Shown: one piece after another, positions 11,328-23,270 of the stretch
Layout of the letters: each line of letters begins with the position of its first letter
Position numbering within the stretch: position 1 is the stretch's first letter
Assembly: GCF_018687715.1 (NCBI RefSeq)
Contig: NC_056760.1
Span: 41,825,501-41,889,500, forward strand
From: Carya illinoinensis
Taxonomy: Eukaryota; Streptophyta; Magnoliopsida; Fagales; Juglandaceae
Reading direction: 5' to 3'
Length of the DNA: 64,000 nucleotides
Notes under the pieces: model-generated
What the model was told of the DNA's origin: nothing
Databases searched by the model: none
What the model saw: the letters and a program-made list of their open reading frames with translations, nothing else
Translations under genes and position numbers: made by a program

Positions 11328-12566
11328 CTAAGAAATGACATGCTCTACTAGTGTTTTTTTGATCAATTTTGCAACAGCATAATCTGCATTTGTGTAGCTG
11401 ATTAGATCGAAAGATGAGTGCTTAGGGTACCATAACCCTAGCTCAATTGTACCACTAAGATATATAAGAATGCGCTTAACTGCAATCAAATGAGATTCTT
11501 TTGGTGATGATTGAAAGCGTGCACATAAGCACACACTGAACATAATATCTAGTCTACTGGCTATCAAATGAAGCTACCAATCATAGCTCGATATACTTTC
11601 GAGTCAACTGGCTTACAGGTTTCATTTTTATGAAATTTAGTGGATGAGCTCATTGGTATTTCAATTTCCTTAGCACCTTCCATCCCAAACTTCTTGAGTA
11701 ATTCGTTAATATATTTTGACTGATTGATGAATGTTCCACTTTTTACTTACTTGATTTACAATCCGAGAAAGAATCCAAGTTTTTCCATCATACTCATTTC
11801 AAATTCTTCTTGCATAGTTTTAGTAAAAACTTGACACATATTTTCATTAGTAGCACCAAGTATTATACCATCAACATAAATTTGAATCAAAAGAATATCA
11901 TCATTTTTGTGTTTAATGAAAAGAGTTGTGTCAATTTTTCCTCTTGAAAAATTTTTTTCAACCAAGAAACCACTGAGTCTCTCGTACCAAACTCTAGGAG
12001 CTTGTTTGAGTTCATATAATACTTTTGTGAGTTTGAAAACATAATTTGGAGAGATATGATTTTCCAAACTTGGAGGTTGCTCAACATATACCTCTTCATT
12101 TATAAAACTATTTAAGAAAGCACTTTTAACATCCATTTGCAAGTTTGAAATTTTTATAACAAGCATATGCAAGTAGCATTTGAATAACTTCTAATTTTGT
12201 GAATGGTGCATATTTCTCATCATAATCGATTCTTCTTTCTTGATTTAAACCTTAGGTTACAAGTCGAACCTTATTTCTAGTAATGACTCCGAACTTATCT
12301 TTCTTATTTCTAAAAATCTAATTTGTTCTAATAATAGTATGATTTTTGGATCTAGAAACAAGTGTCCAAACATCATTTCTTTCAAATTGATTCAGCTCTT
12401 CTTGCATAGCTAGAATCCAAGATTCATCAAGAAGTACTTCATCAATATTTTTGAATTCAATCTGGGATAGAAAAGCAGTATGATTGCAAATATTTCTAAG
12501 TAATGATCGAGTACCTACACCTCGTAGAGGTTCTCCCAGAATTTGATCCACTGAATGCTCTTTCAT
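11328..12566 (-). pseudogene. Sirevirus reverse transcriptase and RNase H
   Basis: Minus-strand pieces in order: 12566-12318 (RSLLRNICNHTAFLSQIEFK, then DESWILAMQEELNQFERNDV), 12172-11756 (LQMDVKSAFLNSFINEEVYV, YELKQAPRVWYERL, then QIYVDGIILGATNE) and 11567-11328 (RPDIMFSVCLCARFQ-like segment, RNase H start). These are the RVT_2 landmarks. The catalytic YVDD box reads YVDG, so the enzyme would be inactive even if frames were intact. Stops and frameshifts separate the pieces. Confidence 0.85.
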
Positions 12567-12769
12567 AAATTTTCACTGTTTGATTGCATCTTGTATTAAA
12601 TTGTAATGATCTTTCCTGATATCTCCATGTTGGACTTCCTCTATTGTGTTCTCTTTGTTGAGATTGAGACTTTCTGTGTTATTTATACTTCATGTTTCTT
12701 TATCAATGGATTTCTTGGAGAGTAGAGAATTAGATTCATTAAATACTACATGCATAGATTCTTATACAG

Positions 12770-13960
12770 TCAAAATTTTTTTATTGAATACTCTATATAA
12801 GTTTTACTATTAGTAGAATATCCGAAAAAGATACATTCATCAGATTTTTTATCAAACATGCCTAAATTATCCCTATCATTTAAAATAAAAATATTTGCAT
12901 CCAAATAGATGAAAGTAATCAATGTTGGATTTTTTCTCATTCCAAAGCTCCTACGGGATTTTATCTAGTTTAAATCTTAGCATAACTCTATTTATAACAT
13001 AACATGCAGTACTTACCGCTTCGGCCAAAAAATAACTAGGCAAGTTGTTCTCATTGAGTATTGTTCTTGCCATCTCTTAAAGAGATCTATATTTCCTCTC
13101 TACTACCCCATTTTGTTGAGGAGCTCGAGGAGCAGAGAAATTATGCACAAAACCATTTTCATCACAAAAAGTTTCAATATTTTTATTAACAAACTCATTT
13201 CCTTATCATTTCGGATAGTTGAAATAGTATAGCCCTTTAAATTTTGAATTCTCTCACATAACTTGGTAAATGCATTATGTGTTTCATTTTTATGAGTAAG
13301 AAAGATGACTCAAGTATATCTAGAGAAATTATCAACAATAACAAATGCATAATATTTTCCTCCTAGGCTTACAACTCAATTTGGTCTAAAAATATCAATG
13401 TGTATCAGTTGCAGTGGTCTAGTAGTGAAAATATATTTTTTTGGTTTTAAAAGAAGTTTTTGTTTGTTTACCAAATTGACATACATCACAAATTTTGTCT
13501 TTAAAAAAATTTGCCTTTGGTAAAACTTTCACATGATCATTTTTTGAAAATTTGGAAATAAGTTCTGTGTTTGCGTGACCTAGTCTTCTATGCTATAGCC
13601 AACTAGTTTCATTCTGAGCTGAAAAACAAATAGCATCTTGTGAGGCAATTTCTTCAAATTCGATTGTGTAAACATTGTTAATTCTAAAAGCAATAAAACA
13701 AACATTGCAATTATGATAATTCAAAATAATGCATTTATTCATTTTGAAAGTAACTGTAAATCATTTATCACATAATTGACTTATGCTCAAGAGATTATGC
13801 TTTAGACCTTCAAAAAGTTGAACATTTTCAATTATGAGAGGAGATTCATTACCAATTTTACCTATTCCCACGATCTTCCCTTCCGAGTTATCTCCAAATA
13901 TCACATATCCTTCTTCTTTAGATTTAAGATCAAAGTATTTAGTCTTATCTCCCATCATGT
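12770..13960 (-). pseudogene. Sirevirus GAG-pre-integrase and integrase core
   Basis: The minus strand at 13958-13761 reads MMGDKTKYFDLKSKEEG and then FEGLKHNLLSISQLCDK, the typical stretch between protease and integrase in Ty1/copia polyproteins. Further on (13.45-12.8 kb) the broken frames give FVIVDNFSRYTWVIFLTHKN, IQNLKGYTISTIRND and FFGYSTNSKTY, the landmarks of the rve integrase core. Many stops are present. Confidence 0.75.
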
Positions 13961-14072
13961 GTCTTGAACATCCACAATCTAAAAATCATTTGTTTTTGCT
14001 TGTGGAGGATTTCATGCATACGTATAAAAATAATTAAAATGATTTTTCTTGGTACCCAAGTTCTTTGGTTAT

Positions 14073-15521
14073 TCATTTATTGGTATTAGAATAAACAAAA
14101 TTTTTAGGTACCCATATGACCCTAATAGTCATTCTAATAGAACAAACTTGATAATTATGACCATTTCTATTACAAAAATTACAAATAGCATGTGGTATGC
14201 ATGAAAAACTTGAGTGATTGTAATAATATCTTTCTTTGACAAAATTATTTTTATGAAAAGAATTTTGAATATTGGACTTTGATGTAAAAAGATTATCAAA
14301 GACGTTTTTATAAGGTTTGTATTTTTGTTTTGTCATATATCGTAAGTTTACCTTGTCAAAAACACATTTTTGACTACCAAGAAGCTTTTCAACTTTTTTT
14401 TCATTCGTAAAATTTTTAACAATATTTTTTAAATCAGTTATTTTTTTCTTTAACTCAAGATTTTCATCTTTCAGAACGATATTTTCTTTTCTTAAAACAT
14501 CAATTTTGTTTGTAAAAGAATTTTTCTTTTTCAAAGTAGTATACTTAATACCCAATTTTTCAAGTTCCTTATATACCTATTCTAAAACATTTTGCAATTC
14601 TTCATATGAAAGATTTTCAATATTATCAAGATTTGTTACCTCAAGGTCATGTTTAGCTATAAAACAAATATTTGTTGATTCTTCATTGCTTGCTTCACTA
14701 TCTGAGCTACTTGAATCATCATCCCATATAACTTTCATTACTTTCTTGCATTTATTTCGATCTTTCTTTAGCATAGGACAATTTGGCTTGATATATCCAG
14801 GCTTATTGTATTTATAACAAATTAAAGAGTTATTTTTACCTGAATTTTTCTTGAAAAACTTTTTGAAAGATTTTCTCAAAGGAGCTTTATTTTTATTTAA
14901 GAACATCTTAATTTTTATTGTTATCATCGCAATTTCTTCATATTTGTCATCATTTTCATCAGTTTCATCACTTTTACTATCATGAGGACCAGCTTTAAGT
15001 GTCAAGTTCTTCTTTGGCTTTCCTTCTTCTTCTCTTCTTTTCAATGTGTACTCATGGGTGGTAATTGACCCGATGAGTTCATTTATTTCAAGTTTCTTGA
15101 GGTCTCTAGTTTCAAGAATCACTATCACTTTTGATTCCCAGTGTTTTGTTCGAGAGTTGAGAATTTTTCTTACTATCTCCACTTTCGAATAAATTTTGCC
15201 AATAACTGTCAAACTGTTTATGATGTTAGTAAAATGGGTGTATATATTATAAATAGATTTATCATCATTCATCTTAAACATTTCATATTCATTAGTAAGA
15301 ACATAAATTTTTGATTCCTTGATTTGCGAAGCTCATTCATAAATAATTTTTAAGTTATCCCAAATTTCCTTTGCCATAGCGCATGTTATTATTCTATTAA
15401 ACTCATTTCCATTTAGAGCATTATATAATACATCCATAGCAGTTAAATTCAATATATAAAGTCTATCGTCTTCACGATCAAGTTCTTCTTCTTTCTTTTT
15501 GACATTTATTTCATTAACCAC
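14073..15521 (-). pseudogene. Sirevirus gag with degenerate zinc knuckle
   Basis: Three minus-strand pieces form a gag-like protein: 15521-15333 (AMDVLYNALNGNEFNRIITC, then AKEIWDNLK), 15281-14577 (FTNIINSLTVIGKIYSK ... a Lys-rich stretch and CYKYNKPGYIKPNC) and 14555-14073 (Lys/Asn-rich helix). The UBN2/DUF4219-like start and a CCHC zinc knuckle are usual for Ty1/copia gag. Here the knuckle is degenerate, because the second Cys and the His are both Tyr. A weak second zinc-finger-like motif, CNFCNRNGHNYQVC, lies near 14150-14190. Confidence 0.75.
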
Positions 15522-15559
15522 TGTTGTTGGAATATAAGGTCTATTTACGACGTAATTTC

Positions 15560-16125
15560 AGATTTCTCGACCTTGAGCCCGAAGGAATATTCTCATTGTG
15601 AGGGGGCAAGACAGACCTCCATCTCTAAGGAGACCTTCCACGATGGAGAAACGGGTGCTGAAAGTTAAAGCAAAGAAGCAAAAACCACCTGTAAAGGGGA
15701 AACGTAAATAGGTGCACCATTTAAATAAATCATTTTGCTGGTAAGAAATTTATTATTATTATTGCTAATTTTTTAAAAAAATTAATACAAACATGTTTTG
15801 TTACTTCTTATGTTAATAGGGAGATGGAGGAGATGCACCAATCCGAGAGACATTCAGGAATTTATTTGGTCCATCAGATATAGATGCACCCATTGTTGGA
15901 AACGTGAAGGAAGAAGTATAATTTTTCATTGTTATGTATTGATTTTTTATATACCTATATTTGAATTGCTACTTATGGGGTTATTTTTGTTATTTATCAC
16001 CAAACTGTTCCAGATAGCTCAACGGTTGACATTAGTGGAACGCAGCTACGGGAAGCAGTCATTTGGACTCAAGATGGTGTAATAATCAATAAACAGTTAA
16101 TAAGTAATAATTTGTCAACATAACT
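15560..16125 (+). pseudogene. Possible 3' part of the FAR1/MULE-type gene
   Basis: Just after the Sirevirus ends, the plus strand reads VRGQDRPPSLRRPSTMEKRV and then KAKKQKPPVKGKRK before a stop at about 15709. This resembles the basic C-terminal tail (K-GRPP...) of FAR1-type proteins. Two further exon-like blocks with GT/AG borders follow at 15820-15915 (contains APIRETFRNLFGPSDIDAPI) and 16014-16123. If right, the central MULE transposase domain was lost together with the 5' half of the Sirevirus. This is an inference from composition and position. Confidence 0.35.
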
Positions 16126-16129
16126 CATT

Positions 16130-17225
16130 AATTGAGTATTATTCATTATGGATGCAACTTGGGTTGGATGGATCACAACCGGAGGAAGAGAATCAGTAGC
16201 GTGATGCTAACGTTGTTTTGGGGTGCTTGTGTTCTGTTGATGGAGAAGCAACAGATTCAAATCTTGCTGCAAAAGTTGCAGATTCTAAAGAAGTTGATGG
16301 AGAAGTAGTAGCTTTTGTATTGGTTGTGTTCTATTTATGGAGAAGTAGCTTTAGATCACGGTGCTTTTGTATTGGTTGTGACTTATTGTTAAGTTGATTC
16401 TTGTGGATGGTATTTTTATGTTTATGACAAACGTAAGTGATTTTTATGGTATTTTTATGTGAACTGAAAGCTTGGCTCTCTGGTTTGGACGTGGTGTATT
16501 ATATGAAGTCATGTTTATATTTTATTTTTCATTTCATATAGTTGTTGAAAGTGAGTGGTACATTATATAACATGTTATCTAGTGAGGAAATAGGTGCATA
16601 AGAATTTCAGTGGTTTGGACGTAGTGTATTATACGAATTGAAGTGATGTTATATTTTATTTTTCATTGAAAATATGTAGAAGTTATAACATGTTATTCTA
16701 GTGAGGAAATGGGTGCATAAGAAAATAATACGACCTAAATGTGCATAGAGTGGTAATTTATATGTTCAGGTTGATAGCACGGCGAGAATGGTCTACTAAA
16801 TTATGGACATTAGGCCCTTCCTGCAATTGCTACAAGAATTGTGATCTTCTAATGAAATAGGTGGATAAAAAGGCTTAGTACAAAAATTATTATATTAACA
16901 ACTATTGTAAACCAAACATCTACAATTGTTCTTGTAGTTACAATTCTTCCTACACTTGTACAGGCACTTAAGAGTTCAAAAGAAAATACATTCCTCACTA
17001 CATAGTTTCAATCTCCTATGATACAATTAAAACAACTCCAAAAAATGACCAAAATGTACTTACAGTATTTCCATCATCACTTAGCATTAGTTCTGACTAA
17101 CTTAAGAGTATTAACATGCAAATTTTTTGCAATAACCTTAATACAATCTGACATCACTTAGATACTAGCATGTAACAAATCACAATAATAACGAAAGCCC
17201 AAAATAGCTGAAATAGTGTGCTGGA
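16130..17225. repeat. AT-rich DNA with a two-unit tandem repeat
   Basis: Two related units of about 130 bp lie at 16482-16612 and 16613-16725. Both contain GGTTTGGACGT(G/A)GTGTATTATA, TATTTTATTTTTCATT, ACATGTTAT and GTGAGGAAAT(A/G)GGTGCATAAGAA. No gene is recognised in the surrounding sequence. Confidence 0.55.
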
Positions 17226-17745
17226 GCACCTGATTTCAGCTTGTTGTTGAAGAAACATCCACTCATTTTTCATAATCTCTTCATTTATGTTGGCTGGCAA
17301 AATCTCTTTCTTCTCGATCTCATCCACTTTCTTTCAGAGCTGAATCTCCATTCTCTCAATATCCTTGAGTATCTTGTCCAAGTCTGCCTCCTTCCTTAGC
17401 AATTCTTTTTTCCTTTTCAGAAGGTTTTGATCTGTTGTTGACTATATGCCCACTTGAAATATTTGCAGTACGATAATCCCTAACCATTTTAAAGGAAAAG
17501 ATTAGATACGCAAGAATATTGAGTAGGGCTAAACACATAATGCAAATGTTTAAGATGAATGTTGTAGTTACCTCAGTGTTGTACTTTCGACATCCTAAGA
17601 AGGCTCGACCATGATTTTTTCTAGTATATGAGTATCTAAGTGTCGCTTCAACCTCACAGAAGCTCACTGGTATACTCAAAGTACAATTAACAATAGATGC
17701 AGAAGACATTGATGATGATGGCATTCTAACCAAAACCAGATTCAC
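17225..17745 (-). pseudogene. GRF-type zinc-finger protein fragment
   Basis: The minus strand from 17721 reads MPSSSMSSASIV and then CEVEATLRYSYTRKNHGRAF followed by LGCRKYN, which fits the GRF zinc finger (CxCG...TS.T..NPGR.F.GC). The first Cys pair is reduced to one Cys. The exon seems to end at a GT donor (GAG|GTAACT at about 17570). The next part carries Lys/Glu-rich helices (PSEKEKRIAKEGG, EIEKKEI in broken frame) and then a hydrophobic end near 17225. Short proteins with a GRF finger, a coiled coil and a C-terminal membrane helix are common in plant genomes, often within repeats. Upstream (18.6-19.3 kb) is leader-like DNA in the matching orientation. Confidence 0.5.
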
Positions 17746-17759
17746 AATACAATAATCTA

Positions 17760-18530
17760 AACAGCAAAAAAAAATTGATTTACTTCAATATAAGCATAAT
17801 GAAGTAACGATAGCCACCATCAACCAGTTTGACAAAGCCACCATTAGATGCTTCATTAAATGAAACACAATATTAATGTACATCTTCCAAACCAAAAAAC
17901 GGAATTGATTTACTTCAATATAAACATAATGGAGTAACAATAGCCACCATCAACCAGTTTGACAAAGCCACCATTAGATGCTTCATTAAATGAAAACACA
18001 ATACTGTACATCTTCCAAACTAAAAAACATAATTGATTTACTTCAATATAGATAGCATGGAGTAACAATATCCACCATCAACCAGTTTGACAAAGGCACC
18101 ATCTTTAAATTAAAACACAATAATGTACCTCATCCCAACCAAAAAACAGAATTGACTTACTTCAATATTAACAACATGGAGTAACAATAGCCACCCTCAA
18201 CCAGCTTGACAAAGCCACTATTAGATGCATCATTAAATTAAAACACAATAATGTAGCAATGCAGACCAAAAAATAGAACTAATTTACTTAAATTAAAACA
18301 CAATAATATAGCAATCCAAACCAAACAACAGAACTGATTTACTTAAATTAAAACACATTACTTAAATTGAAAAACAATAACTTAGTAATCCAAACCAAAA
18401 AACAAAACTAATTTACTTAAATTAAAACATAATAATGTAGCAATCTGAAACAAAAAACAGAAATGATTTACTTAAATTAAAACACAATAATGTAGCTATC
18501 CAAACCAAACATAACTGATTTACTTCAAAG
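17760..18530. repeat. Degenerate minisatellite array (about 120-bp then 60-bp units)
   Basis: Four units of about 118-124 bp start near 17770, 17890, 18020 and 18145. Each has TTGATTTACTTCAATAT, GGAGTAACAATAGCCACCAT, CAACCAGTTTGACAAAGCCA and TTAAAACACAATA blocks. They grade into five or more shorter units of about 60 bp (AATTAAAACACAATAATGTA, then GCAATCCAAACCAAAAAACA and GAACTGATTTACTTA) up to about 18520. The array lies directly upstream of the GRF-type fragment. Confidence 0.8.
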
Positions 18531-18559
18531 ATCTTGCACACTCAAACCTACAAATGCAA

Positions 18560-19395
18560 TAATGAATCATCAGGTGTAAAATATCAGAGAACCTATTACA
18601 TTAGAAATAATTAGTTTTTAGAGTTAGGGTGAGAGAGCTTCCATGCTTTAAGTTTCTCGGTCAGTCATTCTCATTCACAAGAATGAGACCATGTTGTTTA
18701 GTGATGGTTAGGGTTATGAAAAGAAAGGGGAAAGGACTCAGGTTTTGAAGAGAAATCGAAGCTTGGTTAGGGTTAGGGTTTTCGGAAAAATGAGAAATTT
18801 TAGAGTTAGGGTTTTCAGAATGAGGAGAAAGGGGAAATGTTAGGGCTAGGGTTTTTGAAAAAATGGGAAATGAATGGGTTAGGGTATTCAGAATGAAGAG
18901 AGAGGAAATTTTAGGATTAGGGTTATGATGAACGTGATCTTGAAGATGGAAAATGAAGGAACACGAAGAATGTGATCTTGAAGATGGAAAATGAAGAGTA
19001 AGACAGAAGGAGATGGTGAAATTGAATGGGAGAAATATTCCTCAGAAATCGAAGGCAAATGCTTCTAGGAGATGGAAGAATCGAAGCTTTTGTATTCTGT
19101 GGGGAGAAGAGGATGGGGAAATTTTCCAGTCGAAGAGAGGGGGAGAAGGGGGATGGGGACTGAAAATGGCAAAGGGAAGAATGAAAAGAATTGAAGTAAA
19201 CAACGTGAGGGAGAAAGGAAGAAATAAGGATGAACTACAATTGAATGAAACGAACCGTTTCGTTGAAATGCTTAATAGAATGAAATAGACCATTTCAATT
19301 CCACGTTGGAGCCGACTACGCCGCAGCTTCCCAACGCGATTGTAGAAATCATTTTCCTATTTAGCCACCATTCGCTTATTTTACCTTGTATAAAG
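18560..19395 (-). promoter_or_regulatory. Leader/promoter-like DNA upstream of the GRF-type fragment
   Basis: On the minus strand this stretch is pyrimidine-rich with five or more AAAACCCTAA-type boxes (18740-18920), which are common in plant 5' leaders. A 30-bp unit (GAACGTGATCTTGAAGATGG on the plus strand) is repeated twice near 18930 and 18970. No gene is recognised. The open frames here reflect strand bias. Confidence 0.35.
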
Positions 19396-19397
19396 AG

Positions 19398-19696
19398 TAT
19401 GTTCAGAAATATAATTCTCTTAGATATTTTCAAACTATTTCAGTATTATTTATAAATAGTTCACTATTATTCACAAATAGTTTACTAATATTTACAAACT
19501 ATTTTATTACTATTCACAGATGAGATGAGTTGAGATGAAAGTTGAAAGTTAAATAAAATATTGTTAGAAGATTATTTTTTAATATTATTATTATTTTGAG
19601 ATTTAAAAAAGTTGAATTGTGTATTATTTAAAAAAGTTATAATGATTAGATGAAATATGATAAGATGAGTTGAAATTAACTCAGAATCCAAATGGC
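19398..19696. mobile_element. GATGAG-rich MITE, copy 1
   Basis: The segment has GATGAGATGAGTTGAGATGA, then AAGTTGAAAGTT, AATAAAATATTGTTAGAA and TAATGATTAGATGAAAT, ending near GAATCCAAATGG. The same order of blocks occurs at 53392-53590 and 57741-57921, and in inverse orientation at 55829-56030. The left end here is extended by ATTCACAAATAG-type repeats and is not sharply defined. Confidence 0.65.
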
Positions 19697-19699
19697 CCT

Positions 19700-20475
19700 C
19701 ACTTTGGGAATCCCACAAATTCAGCCCCATTGTTCCTTTCCACCTCGTGTTCACACCGTTTGTCAATAAGGTAGTCTTTGCTGACATCCCATCCCCAGTG
19801 GCCACCACATTTGGTAATCGTCCCCGACATCATTGTCGATAGTTTCAGTCCCTAGCATGGCATCACTTAGTCCATTCCCTCATTGGAAATATATTCAAAC
19901 TGTAAAAGGTAAATAAAGGTTTTTCAAGCTTAGAACTGGAATGATTGATGTAGTTAAAAGAACAAATAAAGGCTTATGTAAAATAAGGTTCAAGGGGGTT
20001 GACTATGGGAAATAAACCATGCAATGATGGCATGATAACTAGGACGGTTGGGAAAACTTTTTGGTTATGACAAATAATGCCTAGATCATTTCTCTAATAT
20101 TTGGTATCAATTAGGATTTCTCCTCAAGGATCCATCAATGGATTCTACAGCAAAGCAAGATTGAACTTTCCTAACCTAGTTAATTCTACTCATTCTCTTC
20201 ATAAGTAAAATGGAATGAAAAAAAGATGATTATGTGCTCAATGTTTAAGGACAAAGATTTAAATTAAAATACCCACAAAACTCAGCTTAACATAAAAGAA
20301 ATTTTTGAAAATCTTTCTCAATCCTATCCTCAATCACAAATTTCATATTCACGGAGAATTCAATCATACTCAAATACATGCTTGGTAAGAGAATCCAATA
20401 ACTCAAGACTTATAGAATCACAAGTAAAATAAAATAAAACAAAACAATCAAATAGACCAAATGATTATAGGAGTT
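19700..20475 (-). other. 3' side of the Athila-like element, no gene seen
   Basis: Between the MITE and the polypurine tract no reading frame or LTR border is recognised. The stretch may be the decayed 3' LTR, but I found no match to the 5' LTR-like region at 30.2-31.9 kb by eye. Confidence 0.3.
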
Positions 20476-20477
20476 TA

Positions 20478-20491
20478 CACCCCCAAACTTA
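20478..20491 (-). mobile_element. Polypurine tract of the Athila-like element
   Basis: The minus strand reads TTTAAGTTTGGGGGTGTAAA here. A run of the form AGTTTGGGGG followed by TGT is the usual junction of polypurine tract and 3' LTR in this retrotransposon group. It lies just downstream of the integrase remnant, as expected. Confidence 0.55.
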
Positions 20492-20549
20492 AACTAAACA
20501 ATGTCCTCATTGTAATTCAAAAGTGAGAAAGATTGAAAAATCTGGTTGT

Positions 20550-21545
20550 CATGCCACTTCTTCATCCATTCTTTGTAGATTTTTGCATTTTCATAAGTAT
20601 TGTCTTAGAACTCCTCTATCTCATTCAATTGAAGAAGTCGTTTTTCCCCTACTGCCTTCAAATTAAAATTAAACTTCTTTACAGCCCAATAAGCTTTATG
20701 CTCCAATTACAATTGAATAGGAAGATGACACGCCTCTTCAAACACTAATCGATAAATAGACATCCGGATAGGTGTTTTAAAGGCTATACAGTATGCTCAT
20801 AAAGCATCATCAAGCTTCTTTGCCCAATCCTTCCCATTGGTGTTGATCGTCTTCTCAAGGATGTTCTTGATTTCTCGATTCAAAATTTCAACTTAACGAG
20901 GATGGTAGCCAAGTGCTATCTTGTGCTTCAAACCATATTTAGAAGCACAAGATAGCACAAGATAGCAAAAGTGGGTTCCTTTGTCGCTGATAATAGCTCA
21001 CAGCGTGCCAAATTTTGTGAATATATTCTTATGCAAAAATTTAAGCACTACCTTTGCATCGTTTGCTGTTGCAGCAATTGCTTCCACTCATTTTGATACA
21101 TAATCTATTGCTAGCAAGATATAAACACAGCCAAATGAAGGAGGAAAATGATCCATAAAATCGATTCCCCAAACATCAAATAACTCAACCTCTAATATAT
21201 TTTTCAATGGCAGCTCCTGATGCCTTGAAATATTTCCCATATGTGGCACCGGTTACAAGTTTTCACTAAAGTATAACTATCACGAAAAATAAAAGCTGAA
21301 AGAAACCACTTTGAAGTACCTTAGCTACTGTTCGTGTTGCTCCAAAGTGTCCTCCATATGATAATGAATGGCAATGATGGAAAATGGCTTGCATCTCTTA
21401 TTCTAATGCACATCTTCAGATGATTTGATTGGGGTATTTTTTGAACAACAAAGGCTCATCCCAAAGAGAAAAAAAAGGCTCATCCCAAAGATAATATTTC
21501 ACATCATGCAGAAACTTCTTGCATTAGTGGTAAGTGAGATCTAGT
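20550..21545 (-). pseudogene. Ty3/gypsy integrase remnant
   Basis: Broken minus-strand frames read C.RCHIWEIFQGI, AVDYVSKWVEAIAATANDAK, FGTLxAIISDKGTHF, then KAYWAVKKFNFNLKAVGEKR-type sequence with LLQLNEIEEFR at about 20.65 kb. These are the zinc-finger end, the catalytic core (Asp-rich strands) and the C-terminal part of integrases of the Athila type. More than ten stops are present. Confidence 0.75.
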
Positions 21546-21699
21546 GGCAGTACTTTACAAGTTAGGTAGTTTACAATATCATCATACAAAGGAAGTTTGA
21601 TCTCACATGCAAATAACTATTTCTCAGGGAATGCTTCTTGGATCACTGAATCCAGTCTTGCTTTCTCTTGCTCTAGCTGAGAGAGATCATCAGCAACTA

Positions 21700-23270
21700 A
21701 ATTTTTGCATCCTTTCTTATCTTAAATCTCCAAATCAAATTCCTAAAGAAGCAGGATCTAACGAATCAACCTAGCTTAACATTCTTCTTACCAAACAAAT
21801 AATGAATTGCTGCATGATCAGTGAACACTATCACCTTTGTACCAATGAGGTAAGACCAAAATTTATCACAAGCAAAAAAACTGCAAGCATCTCCTTCTCG
21901 GTTGTTGTATAATTTAATTGAGTTTCATTCAAAGTTTGGCTTGCGTAATAGATTGCCCTAAACAGTTTGTCTCACCTTTGCCCTGATACTGCTCCGATTC
22001 CAAAGTCGCTTGCATCGCACATGAGTTCAAAAGGTTGACTCTAATCAATTACATTCATAACTGGTGCTGAATTAAGTTTCTTCTTCATTGCATTAAAAGC
22101 CTACAAACAAGCATCATCAAAGTCAAATGCAGAATTTTTTTTCAAGAAGATTCCATAAAGGTTTAGAGAGTTTAGAAAAATCATTTATGAATCTTCTATA
22201 CAATTCCGCATGTCCCAAAAAGCTTTTGATTTCCTTCACATTCTTTGGATGTGGTAGTTTTTCTATGGTTGCAATTTTAGCTCGATCAACCTCAATTCCT
22301 TTAGATGACACTTTATGGTCAAACACGATCCTTTCTTGAACCATAAAATTGCACTTCTCCTAATTTAGAACTAGATTTTGTCTTCACATCTCTACAATAA
22401 ATTATACAAACAATGATCAAAAGATAAACCAAAAACTAATAAATCATCCATGAGAATTTCCATTATATCATATCAGAAAAGATAGCCATCATGCAACATT
22501 GAAATGTTGTTGGGACATTGCATAATCCGAATGGCATCCTCCTAAAAGCAAATGTTCCATAAGGGCATATGAATGTAGTTTTCTCTTGATTTTTAGGGGT
22601 TATGGCAATCTAGTTATATCCTGAATAATCATCTAAGAAGAAATAGTAGGAATACCCAACCAATTGATCCAACATTTGATCAATAAAGGGAAGTGAAAAA
22701 TGATCATTCCTTATTGCTTTGTTCAACTTGCGATAATCCATACATACAAGCCAACCTGACTGTTCTTGTAGGAATAAACTCATTGTTGTCGTTTCTCACC
22801 ACCGTCATTCCAATCTTTTTTGGTACAACCTACACTAGACTTACCCATGAGCTATCTAAAATAGCATAGATAATTCTAGTGTTGAGAAATTTCAAAATTT
22901 TAGCTCTCACGACTTCCTTCATTGGTGGATTTAATCTTTTTTGGTACTCGATCTACGGTTTGTAAAGTTCCTCCATTAAAATTTTGTGCATGCAAATAGA
23001 GGGACTTATGCATTTTATGTCCGAAATAATTCATCCCAAGGCTGTTCTATGCTCCCTTAACATATGCAGCAACATTTCCTCTTCTTCGGGTGTGAGTGAT
23101 ACAACAACAATCACTGGAAATGTGTAACTATCACCCAAGAATGCATAGCGAAGATGCTCAAGTAATTGCTGCATCTTTTCTTTAGAAATTATAGAATCCA
23201 GCTTTGGTACCATCAACTCTAGCCTCCCCACTTCATTGCTAAGTGATGTGTCATGCTGCAAGGCTCCCAA
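21700..23270 (-). pseudogene. Ty3/gypsy reverse transcriptase and RNase H remnant
   Basis: From 23270 the frame reads MGALQHDTSLSNEVGRLELM and then PEEEEMLLHMLREHRTALG, the linker before RT. Broken frames follow with MAIFSDMI and EILMDDLLVFG (the (F/Y)xDD box as LMDD, about 22.46 kb). Then 22344-22123 reads KIATIEKLPHPKNVKEIKSF and LGHAELYRRFINDFSK, the RT thumb. RNase H follows with PFELMCDASDFGIGAV and TLNETQLNYTTTEKEMLAV at 22.0-21.9 kb. The upstream neighbour is a CACTA insertion that separates this piece from the protease. Confidence 0.85.

Larger units (their letters stand above)
8592..15560 (-). mobile_element. Sirevirus-like Ty1/copia retrotransposon, truncated at its 5' side
   Basis: Read on the minus strand, the element runs gag (15.52-14.07 kb), GAG-pre-integrase (13.96-13.76), integrase (13.5-12.8), reverse transcriptase (12.57-11.75), RNase H (11.57-11.33), a 1.5-kb region after pol, several polypurine stretches and one LTR (9782-8592). 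Gene order with integrase before RT defines Ty1/copia. The long region between pol and LTR and the repeated CCAAAAGGGGGAGAA-type purine tracts are Sirevirus features. No second LTR is found near 15.56 kb, so the 5' LTR and leader are lost. All genes are broken by stops. Confidence 0.8.

Noticed and set aside
17770..18530. CRISPR-like array
   Set aside because: The units are adjacent and diverged without unique spacers, and the window is a plant nuclear genome. It is a minisatellite.
18740..18920. GGGTTAGGGTTAGGGTTTT stretches as an interstitial telomere
   Set aside because: The plant telomere unit is TTTAGGG in tandem. Here the boxes are spaced irregularly and look like CCCTAA boxes of a leader read on the minus strand.
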